A stretch of 23,962 nt of DNA from an uncultured Bacilli bacterium. Its GTDB lineage: Bacteria > Bacillota_I > Bacilli_A > RF39 > UBA660. Position numbers and translations under genes: made by a program. The stretch's first letter is position 1. Every line of letters starts with the position of its first letter. Under the pieces are notes generated by a model that saw only the letters and a program-made list of their open reading frames with translations, was not told the origin of the DNA and searched no databases. The stretch spans positions 1 to 23,962 of the forward strand of contig CAKOJQ010000015.1 in NCBI GenBank assembly GCA_934090795.1, given 5' to 3'. Shown here in pieces: positions 1 to 7,593 of this stretch.

Positions 1-1
1 T

Positions 2-48
2 AAAAGGTAACCATCTTAACTTCCAAATTAGATGTTCCTTTTTATTTT
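2..48 (+). terminator. Rho-independent terminator of an upstream gene
   Basis: An imperfect stem, AAAGG-t-AA-c-CATCT with AGATG-TT-CCTTT, closes a loop of about 13 nt and is followed by a T-rich tract. It probably ends transcription of a gene left of the window, insulating it from thrS. A second short inverted repeat (TATGTAAG / CTTACATA, 48-68) follows at once; it has no T-run and no assigned role. Confidence 0.55.
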
Positions 49-139
49 ATGTAAGTCTTGCTTACATATTCATAATATCAAATTTTTGATTTTTTTACAA
101 TAAGTTTGAAAGATATATTGCTAAAATAAATAAAAAGTG

Positions 140-350
140 ATAAATTAATTAAGAAATCAGTGATAAAGGACATGATTATTAGTTAACAAATTATAGAGAG
201 TAAGTGGGTGGTGGAAACTTATGGAGTTGTTAATAATTACTACCTTTTGAGAGATATAATAATATCCGAGTTATTCCCGTTAAGAATTATAAAAAGATAA
301 ATCAAGGATGGTACCGTCTTTAAAAGACGCCTGTTACTATCCTTTTTTTG
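140..350 (+). promoter_or_regulatory. T-box riboswitch leader of thrS
   Basis: This leader senses uncharged tRNA-Thr and controls readthrough into thrS. Visible parts are an AGAGAG motif typical of T-box stem I (195-200) and Thr triplets ACT and ACC in ATTACTACC (236-244), which are candidate specifier codons. The conserved T-box antiterminator core AAGGATGGTACCG (304-316) follows. The same core pairs with the later GCCTGTTACTATCC to make the competing terminator, followed by T7 (343-349). The start of the transcript is not clear: only weak -10 candidates (TATATT 114-119, TAAAAT 122-127) are visible. The 3' half is convincing; which Thr triplet is the specifier is inference. Confidence 0.88.
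306..349 (+). terminator. T-box attenuator terminator
   Basis: The 5' arm GGATGGTACCGTCTTT pairs with AAAAGACGCCTGTTACTATCC and leads into seven T. It overlaps the T-box core, so binding of uncharged tRNA to the antiterminator would abolish it. This is the usual attenuation logic of aminoacyl-tRNA synthetase leaders. Confidence 0.8.
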
Positions 351-370
351 TTAAGAAAGAAGGAAGAAAA

Positions 371-2140
371 ATGATAAATATTAAAGAAAATGAAAATTTA
401 AGTGTAATGAATCATTCATGTGCCCATTTACTTGCCCAAGCAGTTAAACATTTATATCCAAATGCGAAGTTTTGGGTTGGACCTGTTGTAGAAAGTGGAT
501 TTTACTATGATATTGATTTAGGAGATGTAACATTAACAAATGATGATTTACCAGTTATTGAAAAAGAAATGAAAAAAATAGCCAAAGATGGTAAAAGAAT
601 TGTTAGAGAGGAGATTACTAAACAAGAAGCATTAGAAAAATTTAAAGATGATCCTTATAAAATAGATTTAATTACTCGTATGGATGAAGATAATACCGTA
701 ATAAGTATGTATACACAAGGAGATTTTACTGACCTTTGCCGTGGACCACATGTTGAAACTGTTAAACTACTTAAACATTTTAAATTACTTAAGGTAAGTG
801 GAGCATATTGGAAAGGTGATTCTAAAAACAAAATGCTTCAAAGAATTTATGGAATATGCTTTCCAACTGAAGAAGAACTTGATAGTTACGTGCAAGAACT
901 TAAAGATGCTGAAGAAAGAGATCATCGTAAAATAGGTAAAGATTTAGATTTATTTATGTCTGATGATTTAGTTGGTAGAGGACTTCCAATGTTCTTACCT
1001 AATGGATATATTATTTGGCAAGAACTTGAAAATTACATTAAAGAAAAAGAAAGAAAATTAGGATATTTACATGTACTAACTCCATGTGTTGGTAATGTAG
1101 AACTATATAAGACAAGTGGTCACTGGGATCATTACAAAGAAAATATGTTTCCAGCCATGGAACTTGATGGTGAAGCATTCGTTTTAAGACCAATGAATTG
1201 TCCTCATCATATGATGATTTATTCTAACAAATTACATTCTTATAAAGATTTACCTATTCGTATTGGTGAAATTGCTCATGACTTTAGATATGAGGCAAGT
1301 GGAGCAGTTAAAGGTATTGAAAGAGGAAGACATTTTTGTCAAAATGATGCCCATCTTTTCGTAACACCTGACCAAATTAAATCTGAATTTAAGAGTGTTG
1401 TTGATTTAATATTTGATGTTTATAAAGACTTTGATATTAAAGATTATCGTTGTGTATTATCTTTAAGAGATCCTGAAGACAAAGAAAAGTATCATCCAGA
1501 TGATGAAATGTGGAATAAGGCTGAAAATGAACTTAGAGAAGTTTTAAATGAGTTAGGTATTAAATATACAGAAGAAATTGGTGAAGCTGCCTTTTACGGA
1601 CCTAAGTTAGATGTTAACGTTAAACCAGCAGTCGGAGCAGAATATACATTATCAACTTGTCAATTAGACTTTTGTTTACCAGCTAAATTTAATTTAAAAT
1701 ATATTGATGAAAATGGAGAAAGAAAAACTCCTGTCGTATTACATCGTGCTATATTAGGCTCACTTGATCGTTTTATGGCTTATATCCTAGAAGAAACTAA
1801 AGGAGCACTTCCTGTTTGGCTTGCTCCAGTACAAGTTAATATTATTCCAGTTAACAATGAATATCATTTAGAATACGCTAAAGAGATAGAAAAAATGTTA
1901 GAAGAAGCAAATGTCCGTGTAAAATTAGATGATCGTAATGAGAAATTAACATATAAAATGAGAGAAAGTCAAACTAAAAAGGTACCCTATAGTATAATTA
2001 TTGGTGATAAAGAAAGAGATGCTAATACTGTAACAGTTAGACTTCATGGTACAACTGAAAATATTACTTTAGATAAAGATGAATTTTTAAGTAAAATAAA
2101 AGAAGTTATTCAAAATAAAAATATTAAATATGATTTATAA
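371..2140 (+). CDS. thrS: Threonyl-tRNA synthetase lacking the TGS domain
   Basis: This cytoplasmic class II synthetase charges tRNA-Thr. The start is ATG 371 after AGGAAG; an in-frame ATG at 308 lies inside the T-box terminator and is rejected. The protein has 589 residues, against about 640 for typical ThrRS. It opens directly into the editing domain (HSCAH 15-19, CRGPH 123-127), so the N-terminal TGS domain is missing. The catalytic core shows zinc ligands Cys277 (MNCPHH), His328 (NDAHLF) and His458 (VLHRA), motif 2 around FRYEASGAVKGIERGRHF, and motif 3 around residues 455-468. The C-terminal anticodon-binding domain contains VPYSIIIGDKE. It sits behind its own T-box, so expression should rise when Thr-tRNA is scarce. 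Identity is very secure. Confidence 0.97.
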   Translation: MINIKENENLSVMNHSCAHLLAQAVKHLYPNAKFWVGPVVESGFYYDIDLGDVTLTNDDLPVIEKEMKKIAKDGKRIVREEITKQEALEKFKDDPYKIDLITRMDEDNTVISMYTQGDFTDLCRGPHVETVKLLKHFKLLKVSGAYWKGDSKNKMLQRIYGICFPTEEELDSYVQELKDAEERDHRKIGKDLDLFMSDDLVGRGLPMFLPNGYIIWQELENYIKEKERKLGYLHVLTPCVGNVELYKTSGHWDHYKENMFPAMELDGEAFVLRPMNCPHHMMIYSNKLHSYKDLPIRIGEIAHDFRYEASGAVKGIERGRHFCQNDAHLFVTPDQIKSEFKSVVDLIFDVYKDFDIKDYRCVLSLRDPEDKEKYHPDDEMWNKAENELREVLNELGIKYTEEIGEAAFYGPKLDVNVKPAVGAEYTLSTCQLDFCLPAKFNLKYIDENGERKTPVVLHRAILGSLDRFMAYILEETKGALPVWLAPVQVNIIPVNNEYHLEYAKEIEKMLEEANVRVKLDDRNEKLTYKMRESQTKKVPYSIIIGDKERDANTVTVRLHGTTENITLDKDEFLSKIKEVIQNKNIKYDL

Positions 2141-2185
2141 TGATTAAAATAAAAGAATATAACCCATAATATAGTTGGTGATGAT

Positions 2186-2839
2186 ATGGAATTATTAACT
2201 ACTGTATTAAGAACTTTATTCTTTTATTTTTTTGTTACTTTTTCTTATCGTATTATGGGAAAAAGAGAAGTGGGACAACTGGGAATTGTTGATTTAATTG
2301 TATCTATTTTAATAGCAGAATTAGTTGCAATTAGTATTGAAAATATTGATAAATCTATTATGCTTACTATTGCTCCAATAAGTTTATTAGTTGTTATTGA
2401 AGTGGTACTTGCTTACCTTTCAACTAAATCTAGAATGTTTAGACAAGTCTTTACTTCTAGACCTTCTGTTATTATTAATCATGGTCAATTAAATTATAAA
2501 GAAATGGTTAAGCAAAGATATAGTTTAGATGATTTATTACTTAGTTTAAGACAAGCATCTATTAAATCGATTGAAGATGTTGAATATGCTTTTTTGGAAA
2601 ATAATGGAAAATTAAGTGTTTTTAAATATAATTTATTTAAGACTGATTCGGATTATCCTGCTCCAATAATTGTTGATGGTAAAATTCAAGATAATACTTT
2701 AAAAAATATTCGAAAAAATAAGATATGGATAAAATTATATTTAAGAAAACAAAATTTGAATCAAGAGGATATTTTTTATGCTTTTTATAAAAAAGGTAAG
2801 ATTTACACTATATTAAAGTCTAATGTAAATGGATTGTAA
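2186..2839 (+). CDS. DUF421 (YetF/YdfS-type) membrane protein
   Basis: This 217-residue protein has three hydrophobic segments in the first ~90 residues and a soluble cytoplasmic C-terminal half. The pattern RIMGKREVGQLGIVDLIVSI and the later VDGKI motif are typical of the DUF421 family (YetF, YdfS, YrbG of Bacillus), so the family call is secure. The biochemical function of the family is poorly known; some members are linked to spores or stress. The gene starts 45 nt after thrS with a GGTGATGAT ribosome site and may be read from the thrS promoter. Weak AT-only hairpins span its stop codon (2822-2860), so termination here is uncertain. Confidence 0.85.
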   Translation: MELLTTVLRTLFFYFFVTFSYRIMGKREVGQLGIVDLIVSILIAELVAISIENIDKSIMLTIAPISLLVVIEVVLAYLSTKSRMFRQVFTSRPSVIINHGQLNYKEMVKQRYSLDDLLLSLRQASIKSIEDVEYAFLENNGKLSVFKYNLFKTDSDYPAPIIVDGKIQDNTLKNIRKNKIWIKLYLRKQNLNQEDIFYAFYKKGKIYTILKSNVNGL

Positions 2840-2912
2840 ATTTTCATATTAATTTACATTTTATAAACATAATAATACGTAAAGTGTTATATAATGATTT
2901 TAGGTGGTAAGA

Positions 2913-3605
2913 ATGAAAGATTTTTTAGTAAATTTAATTAAATTAATATTAAGTGTGTTAGTAATAATGTTTACTGAAGAATATTTTTATAAATTATTAG
3001 ATTTACTTAAGTTAAGTATTAATAGTAAAGCATTAGTTTCATTAATAGTTTATATATTAATTTTTATTATTATATATATTATTTATAAAGGAGAGGTTAA
3101 TGCGGCTTTTGCAAAGTATAAACATAAGTTAACAACAAATATCTTTTATAGTGTTATTTCATTTATGGTTTTATTTATTGCAATGATGATTATAGATTAT
3201 TTAGTTGCTGCTCTTGCTAAGGGATTTAATATAACATATGAAGGATTAAGTTTTGTAAATATATTTGATTATAAGTTTAGTTTTGAATTAATTGCAATTA
3301 TTATTAAAGATATAATTATTGTTCCTTTTATTAAAGTTGTTATCTTTGTATTAGGGGTTAATAATATGTGTTCTAAGAAGACTGGAATGTTCTTTAGTGG
3401 ATTATTGTATTCTTTATTTGCTGTTTATACTATGTGTCATTTTAATGCTTCAATAAGTTATGTGTTAATTAATATGATTCCTTATTATTTATTATTTAAT
3501 ATGTTAAGTTTTATATATAAAAAGAATAATAATATAGCATATAGTATAGTATCTTATGGTTTATATGAGTTATTTACTAGTGTATTAATAAGAAGATTTT
3601 TGTGA
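2913..3605 (+). CDS. Catalytically dead CPBP-like membrane protein
   Basis: This 230-residue polytopic membrane protein has about six to seven hydrophobic segments. ATG 2913 is chosen because AGGTGG lies 6 nt upstream; GTG 2904 overlaps that site. It aligns along its length with the next gene, a CPBP-family (CAAX protease/bacteriocin-processing) protein: both begin MKD, share a K-L-I-x-S segment, and have matching PF-x(4)-IF-x-LG cores. The residues that make CPBP enzymes active are replaced. EExxxR becomes KVxxxV (Lys141, Val142, Val146), the FxxxH histidine becomes Ala170, and HxxxN becomes YxxxE (Tyr215, Glu219). It is therefore probably a non-catalytic paralogue, perhaps a partner or regulator of its neighbour. 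The stop TGA overlaps the ribosome site of the next gene, so the two are translationally linked. Confidence 0.7.
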   Translation: MKDFLVNLIKLILSVLVIMFTEEYFYKLLDLLKLSINSKALVSLIVYILIFIIIYIIYKGEVNAAFAKYKHKLTTNIFYSVISFMVLFIAMMIIDYLVAALAKGFNITYEGLSFVNIFDYKFSFELIAIIIKDIIIVPFIKVVIFVLGVNNMCSKKTGMFFSGLLYSLFAVYTMCHFNASISYVLINMIPYYLLFNMLSFIYKKNNNIAYSIVSYGLYELFTSVLIRRFL

Positions 3606-3612
3606 GGTTGCT

Positions 3613-4314
3613 ATGAAAGATAATGTTAAAAATATATTTAAATTAATAATAAGTTTTGTATTGTTTTTTAATTTAAGTTTAGTAATAGCCTATATATTTA
3701 AATTAGTAGGTATAAATTATAGTAATTTTAATTATATTGATTATGCTTGTTTAAATACTTTTATAGAGTTAATTATGTTTGTAGTAGTACTACTATTTTA
3801 TAAAAAGTATTTAAAAAAAGATTTAGTGTTATTTAAGTTAAATAAAAAAGATTATATAAAGAAAATTATTTCTTACTTTCTAATATTTTTGATTGTAAAG
3901 TATGGAGTAGCATTATTTTCGAGTTTACTTTTAGTTATGTTAGGATCTGATCTTGTTACAAGTGAAAATCAAGAGACTGTAGTAACCTTAGCTAAAACAT
4001 TGCCTTTTATGATGATGATATCTACTAGTTTACTTGCTCCTTTTGTTGAAGAGGGAATATTTAGATTAGGAATTAAAAAAGTAATTAATAATAAATATTT
4101 ATTTATTTTAGTAAGTGGTTTAATTTTTGGATTTATGCATATATTTCCAACTGAATTACCATTATATGTAGCTTTAATAGAATCACTTAATTATGTTACT
4201 ATGGGACTACTGCTTGCATATATTTATAATGAGACAGATAATATATACGTTGTAGTTATAATTCATGCTTTAAATAATTTACTTAGTATGTTAATGATAC
4301 TTGCTACTATGTAA
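3613..4314 (+). CDS. CPBP-family intramembrane metalloprotease
   Basis: This 233-residue membrane protein carries all three CPBP (Abi/Rce1-like) signatures: EEGIFR (Glu146, Glu147, Arg151), FGFMH (His176) and HALNN (His218, Asn222). Family members are intramembrane proteases that process prenylated proteins, bacteriocins or lantibiotic-type peptides, or give self-immunity to bacteriocins. Nothing nearby identifies its substrate. The ribosome site GAGG overlaps the stop of the preceding inactive paralogue, so the two are almost certainly made together. The active motifs are seen directly; the role is inference. Confidence 0.9.
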   Translation: MKDNVKNIFKLIISFVLFFNLSLVIAYIFKLVGINYSNFNYIDYACLNTFIELIMFVVVLLFYKKYLKKDLVLFKLNKKDYIKKIISYFLIFLIVKYGVALFSSLLLVMLGSDLVTSENQETVVTLAKTLPFMMMISTSLLAPFVEEGIFRLGIKKVINNKYLFILVSGLIFGFMHIFPTELPLYVALIESLNYVTMGLLLAYIYNETDNIYVVVIIHALNNLLSMLMILATM

Positions 4315-4329
4315 AAAAATATATATAAT
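4301..4329 (+). promoter_or_regulatory. Promoter of the 4353 gene
   Basis: TTGCTA (4301-4306), a 17-bp spacer and a perfect TATAAT (4324-4329) lie across the end of the CPBP gene. This would place a start near 4336, just before GGAG at 4343 and ATG 4353. Confidence 0.55.
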
Positions 4330-4352
4330 AATAAGAAAAAATGGAGTTAATT

Positions 4353-4841
4353 ATGAAAGAAACATTAAAAGATTTATTTGGGTTTATTTATTCACTTAGT
4401 ATGGGAGATTATTTCTTCTTTATAGGTACATTTTTATTAATTGTTTTATTTATTTATATTATTTATTTACTTAAGACTGAACCTGATGAATTACCTAAGA
4501 AAAAAGAAGATAAATTTGATATTAGTAAAGTTACTAAGAATTTAGAAGAAAATTATAAACCTGCAACACCTAATATTAAGTTAACAAGTTATGAAGAAGA
4601 ACAAGAAAATAATGCCATTATAAGTTATGATGAACTTGTTAAAACAAGAGAAATGAATGTTGTAACGTATGATGATAATTTTTCTAATACTGAACCTGAT
4701 TTAGATATTAAAAAAATTGATTTAGAGGGTACTGGTAAAATAAAGATTATTGATCCTAAGATTGAAGTTAAATTAATTGAATATGAAAAAGAAGAAGAGT
4801 TTTTAAGGGTATTAAAAGATTTACAAAGCAAACTAAGTTAA
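4353..4841 (+). CDS. Single-pass membrane protein with acidic cytoplasmic tail, unknown
   Basis: This 162-residue protein was not recognised. ATG 4353 is preferred over ATG 4341 because GGAG (4343-4346) lies 6 nt before it and inside the longer reading frame. One strong transmembrane segment (about residues 17-40, rich in F, I and L) is followed by a Lys/Glu-rich, low-complexity tail with several Pro-Asn/Thr stretches. The C-terminal ~30 residues look helical and charged (EYEKEEEFLRVLKDLQSKL). The positive residues after the membrane segment suggest an inside tail. It has its own promoter, and a reverse-strand frame inside it is only a shadow. It may be a scaffold or septum/envelope accessory protein, but no function can be claimed. 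Confidence 0.6.
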   Translation: MKETLKDLFGFIYSLSMGDYFFFIGTFLLIVLFIYIIYLLKTEPDELPKKKEDKFDISKVTKNLEENYKPATPNIKLTSYEEEQENNAIISYDELVKTREMNVVTYDDNFSNTEPDLDIKKIDLEGTGKIKIIDPKIEVKLIEYEKEEEFLRVLKDLQSKLS

Positions 4842-4938
4842 TTATAGTGTTTCATTGAATTTTTTTTTGTGGGGTTGATTTTTTGGATTTAATAGTATCA
4901 TTTTAAATGTCGTGAGACAATAATTTGAAAGGAGAGAA

Positions 4939-5031
4939 ATGATTTTCTTGTTTTGGATCTCTTCTTTTATTTTTGTCTCAATTCCTTTCAATAATTTGCT
5001 AAAAATTTATAATTCACAAAATGTAAAGTAA
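4939..5031 (+). CDS. Possible 30-residue membrane peptide
   Basis: A short frame beginning ATG 4939 encodes 30 residues starting MIFLFWISSFIFVSIPF and ending NVK. It is hydrophobic in its first half. A strong ribosome site (AAAGGAGAG) sits 4-5 nt upstream, better than many genes in the window. It lies in the gap before the G7-promoter surface gene, between a GAGACA / TGTCTC inverted repeat (4913-4980 approx.). No homologue is recognised, and a chance frame with a lucky SD remains possible. Confidence 0.25.
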   Translation: MIFLFWISSFIFVSIPFNNLLKIYNSQNVK

Positions 5032-5032
5032 A

Positions 5033-5044
5033 CGTCAATTGACG
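5033..5044. promoter_or_regulatory. 12-bp perfect palindrome on the -35 box
   Basis: CGTCAATTGACG is its own reverse complement, and its right half is the -35 hexamer of the promoter for the 5091 gene. Such placement fits a repressor operator. The other three G7 promoters lack it, so any control would be specific to this gene. Confidence 0.4.
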
Positions 5045-5066
5045 GGGGGGTATTTAGTGGTACTAT
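5039..5066 (+). promoter_or_regulatory. Promoter with G7 tract in spacer (copy 1)
   Basis: TTGACG (5039-5044) is followed by a G run filling 5044-5050, then TATTTAGTGG and the -10 box TACTAT (5061-5066), giving a 16-bp spacer. The layout is shared with the promoters at 17373, 19467 and 21402. A G homopolymer inside the spacer would change -35/-10 spacing on slippage, so phase-variable expression is expected. The -10 is weaker than in the other copies. Confidence 0.75.
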
Positions 5067-5090
5067 ATCACTAGGATATGGTGATTGATT

Positions 5091-6416
5091 ATGAATAATA
5101 TAGATAAAGAACAAAAAGTATGGATGATAGTAACTATAGCAACAGTTACTATTTTAATATTTATATTTGCAGGTATAACCTATGCATTCTTTACTTCAAA
5201 TGATAATACGGGTAGTACAGCTGAAATAACTAGTACTAGTGGTAAGATGACTATTACATATACAGATGGTGGTAATAACTTATTAGTATCAAGTAATGTC
5301 TTACCAAGTAATAATATAATAGCAAATAAGACATTTACATTAACTGGAGTTAATACATCAACTGCAGATGGTGGTCTTTCAATGCCCTATAAAGTAGGAC
5401 TAAAGTATACATCTTCTTTTAGTGATGGACAAATCCACTATTATATAAAAGAAGTAAATAGAGCAAATAACTCTAATGTAACGGTTAATTATACTGGAGA
5501 AACCAATCAAACAGTTCAAGGTAATCCAACCTACACAGGGTACTCACATGGAACTTTAAAAAATGGTAATAGATATACTGAATTAGTTACTGGAGAATTT
5601 CCAGCAAGTACAAATAATCAAACAATTACATTTAACTTATTAATGCAATTTCCCGATACCGGCGAAAATCAAGATATTGAAAAAGCAAAAAGTGTTGATT
5701 CAGAAATAATAATAAATTATGAATTGCCAAAGTCAACTTCTTTTGCAGAAGATTCATGGGATACAATTGCTGAAATAGTTAAATATGGGGATATGACTAC
5801 ATATCCAGTAGGAACTAAAAAAGATGTAGAAATAGATGGAAAAATTTACAAGGTTCGTGTTGCAAATAATACTACACCTGAAGAATGCAATAATAAAGAT
5901 TTTTCGCAAACTGCTTGTGGATTTGTAGTTGAATTTGCGGAAATTATTTTGTCAAAACAAATGAATAGCAGTAGGACGAACGTCGGAGGATGGCCTGCAT
6001 CCAACCTTAGAACATATGCTAATAATGATTTTTTTAATAAATTACCTATCAATTTACAAAATATAATTATTGATACTAAAGTAGTATCTGGCCATAGCAG
6101 TAATAATTATACATCTAATCTTATATCAAATGATAAAATATATTTATTAAGTACAAAAGAAATATTTAACGCCAACATAAATGATTTACTTTCAGATAAT
6201 ACAAGACAATTAGATTATTATAAAATAAAGAATGTTACAAAAGATAATTATGATGATTGCATAAAGCAACGTGACAATTCAAATAATTATTGGTGGCTTC
6301 GTTCAACTACTTCAGCAGGTGTAACAGGATTCACGGACATATCATCTACAGGAAGTGTAGCAGCTGGTGGTGCAAGTGATAACTATGGCTTTTCACCTGC
6401 GTTCCGTATCGGATAA
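5091..6416 (+). CDS. Anchored surface protein with DUF6273-like C-terminal domain
   Basis: The start is ATG 5091, with GGTGA 6 nt upstream; a TTG at 5085 is in frame but poorer. The 441-residue protein has a short basic head, one transmembrane or signal segment (about 10-33) ending ITYAFF, and then a beta-rich extracellular module to about residue 213. That module is clearly homologous to the N-terminal module of the 21460 protein (shared TSGKM, PSN, MPYKVGL, FSDGQI, QFPDTG). The C-terminal ~225 residues match the DUF6273 pattern: SWDTIAEI, a GGWPASNLRTY block, KIYLLSTKEIF, WWLRS, and a final FSPAFRI. That fold is probably C-type-lectin-like and ligand-binding. No LPXTG sorting motif is seen. 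A phase-variable G7 promoter precedes it and a clear terminator follows. The last ~130 nt are somewhat richer in GC than the rest. Confidence 0.8.
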   Translation: MNNIDKEQKVWMIVTIATVTILIFIFAGITYAFFTSNDNTGSTAEITSTSGKMTITYTDGGNNLLVSSNVLPSNNIIANKTFTLTGVNTSTADGGLSMPYKVGLKYTSSFSDGQIHYYIKEVNRANNSNVTVNYTGETNQTVQGNPTYTGYSHGTLKNGNRYTELVTGEFPASTNNQTITFNLLMQFPDTGENQDIEKAKSVDSEIIINYELPKSTSFAEDSWDTIAEIVKYGDMTTYPVGTKKDVEIDGKIYKVRVANNTTPEECNNKDFSQTACGFVVEFAEIILSKQMNSSRTNVGGWPASNLRTYANNDFFNKLPINLQNIIIDTKVVSGHSSNNYTSNLISNDKIYLLSTKEIFNANINDLLSDNTRQLDYYKIKNVTKDNYDDCIKQRDNSNNYWWLRSTTSAGVTGFTDISSTGSVAAGGASDNYGFSPAFRIG

Positions 6417-6426
6417 AATACCAAAT

Positions 6427-6455
6427 AATATCTACTCTAAAAGGTAGATATTTTT
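6427..6455 (+). terminator. Terminator of the 5091 surface gene
   Basis: AATATCTAC (6427-6435) pairs perfectly with GTAGATATT (6444-6452) around an 8-nt loop and runs into a T tract. It isolates the surface gene from the next operon. Confidence 0.8.
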
Positions 6456-6491
6456 CTTAATTGCAAATATGAACAAATGTTTTAAAATATC

Positions 6492-6520
6492 TTGTATTTT
6501 TATTCTTATTGTGATATATT
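6492..6520 (+). promoter_or_regulatory. Promoter of the 6559-mtaB operon
   Basis: TTGTAT (6492-6497), a 17-bp spacer and TATATT (6515-6520) lie 39 nt before the start codon at 6559. Confidence 0.6.
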
Positions 6521-6558
6521 TTTATTTATGAAATTAATATATTTATTTGGGGAATATT

Positions 6559-7584
6559 ATGTATAAAGATAAATTACAAAAATTATATAATTTGGAAAAA
6601 GAAAAGGAAACATCTTTAGATAACGCTATAAATAAGAATCATAAAGAATTAACTAAGCTAAAATTAATTAGATCGGATTATAGAATTAAAATAAATTTAA
6701 TAATGTCTATAATATTATTATTAATAACATCTAAGAGTAGTTTATTCTTTTTAGTTACTAAACAGTCTTTTAATTTAACAATAATATCAACTATTTTATT
6801 TGGAGTATATTATTCTGTTTCTGATTTATTTTATAAATATATAATTAATAAGAAATATGATATTAATTTATCTAAGAAAGATAATGATAAAGAATCTATT
6901 GAAAAAGAAATAGAATGTAATATTGAATTAGAAAAATATAAAAATAAAAAAATATATTCGAATAATATTCAAGAATATTTATCTAAAAAGATTAAATTAT
7001 TTCATAATGGGATGCCTTTATTTAGTAAATATTCATATTTAGACAATAAAGTATTAAAAGATAGAATTAAGAAATTAGATAATAATATTAAAGATAATAA
7101 GAAAGATATATCTAAAGATATTGAGAACTATGCTTTAAATAATATTGCAAATAAATATTCATTAAAAAATTCTATTATTAGTAGTTTAAAAGATATTTTA
7201 ATTGGAGCTGGATTATTATCTTTATTACCATTCTTAACTAGTGGTTTACTTATTTCTTTTTCTCAAGTATATTTAGGAATATTAATGTTAACAATATATT
7301 TTGCTAATAAAAGTAATGTATATAATAGCGCTAAAGAAGTATTAAAAAAACATGATATTAATTTATTAAAATTAAATAAAGATGATAATTTAAAAGATAA
7401 AATATATGGGGAAAATAATAAATTATATAATAATGTTGTAGAAAAGATAGAAACTAATATGGTATATGATTCAGTTAAAGATTATGAACATTTTGATTAT
7501 AGTACTCATAATTATACTATGGAAAATATTAATTTAGATTATATTGAAAATAAAAGTAAGAAAAAAATATTAGAAAGAAAATAG
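6559..7584 (+). CDS. Coiled-coil membrane protein, unknown
   Basis: ATG 6559 follows TTTGGGGAAT; the upstream TTG 6547 overlaps that site and is rejected. The 341-residue protein was not recognised. It starts with a charged, probably coiled-coil segment (1-45) and then two hydrophobic helices (about 48-66 and 73-95). A long Lys/Asn/Glu-rich coiled region (100-215) follows, then two more hydrophobic helices (about 217-255), and a charged C-terminus rich in Asn, Asp and Tyr. The paired hairpins with coiled coils between them suggest an envelope or chromosome-organising scaffold, but this is only shape. It lies 9 nt upstream of mtaB, so the two share a transcript. The strong bias to AAT/AAA codons matches the neighbours. 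Confidence 0.6.
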   Translation: MYKDKLQKLYNLEKEKETSLDNAINKNHKELTKLKLIRSDYRIKINLIMSIILLLITSKSSLFFLVTKQSFNLTIISTILFGVYYSVSDLFYKYIINKKYDINLSKKDNDKESIEKEIECNIELEKYKNKKIYSNNIQEYLSKKIKLFHNGMPLFSKYSYLDNKVLKDRIKKLDNNIKDNKKDISKDIENYALNNIANKYSLKNSIISSLKDILIGAGLLSLLPFLTSGLLISFSQVYLGILMLTIYFANKSNVYNSAKEVLKKHDINLLKLNKDDNLKDKIYGENNKLYNNVVEKIETNMVYDSVKDYEHFDYSTHNYTMENINLDYIENKSKKKILERK

Positions 7585-7593
7585 GTAGATAAT

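Noticed and set aside
48..68. TATGTAAG / CTTACATA inverted repeat as an additional terminator or IS66 end
   Set aside because: No T-run follows, and the sequence only shares the short CTTAC string with the IS66 terminus; no transposase remnant is near.
308..370. In-frame upstream ATG extending thrS by 21 residues
   Set aside because: It lies inside the T-box antiterminator/terminator and encodes an unrelated sequence; ATG 371 has a proper SD.
4850..4872. Hairpin plus T run after the 4353 gene as a terminator
   Set aside because: The TTCA/TGAA stem is only about three pairs, so the T9 run alone is not enough to call it.
6288..6416. Second DGR variable region at the end of the 5091 gene
   Set aside because: GC is only moderately raised and A-containing codons (TCA, ACA, GTA, GCA) are frequent; the pattern is too weak to claim without a template.
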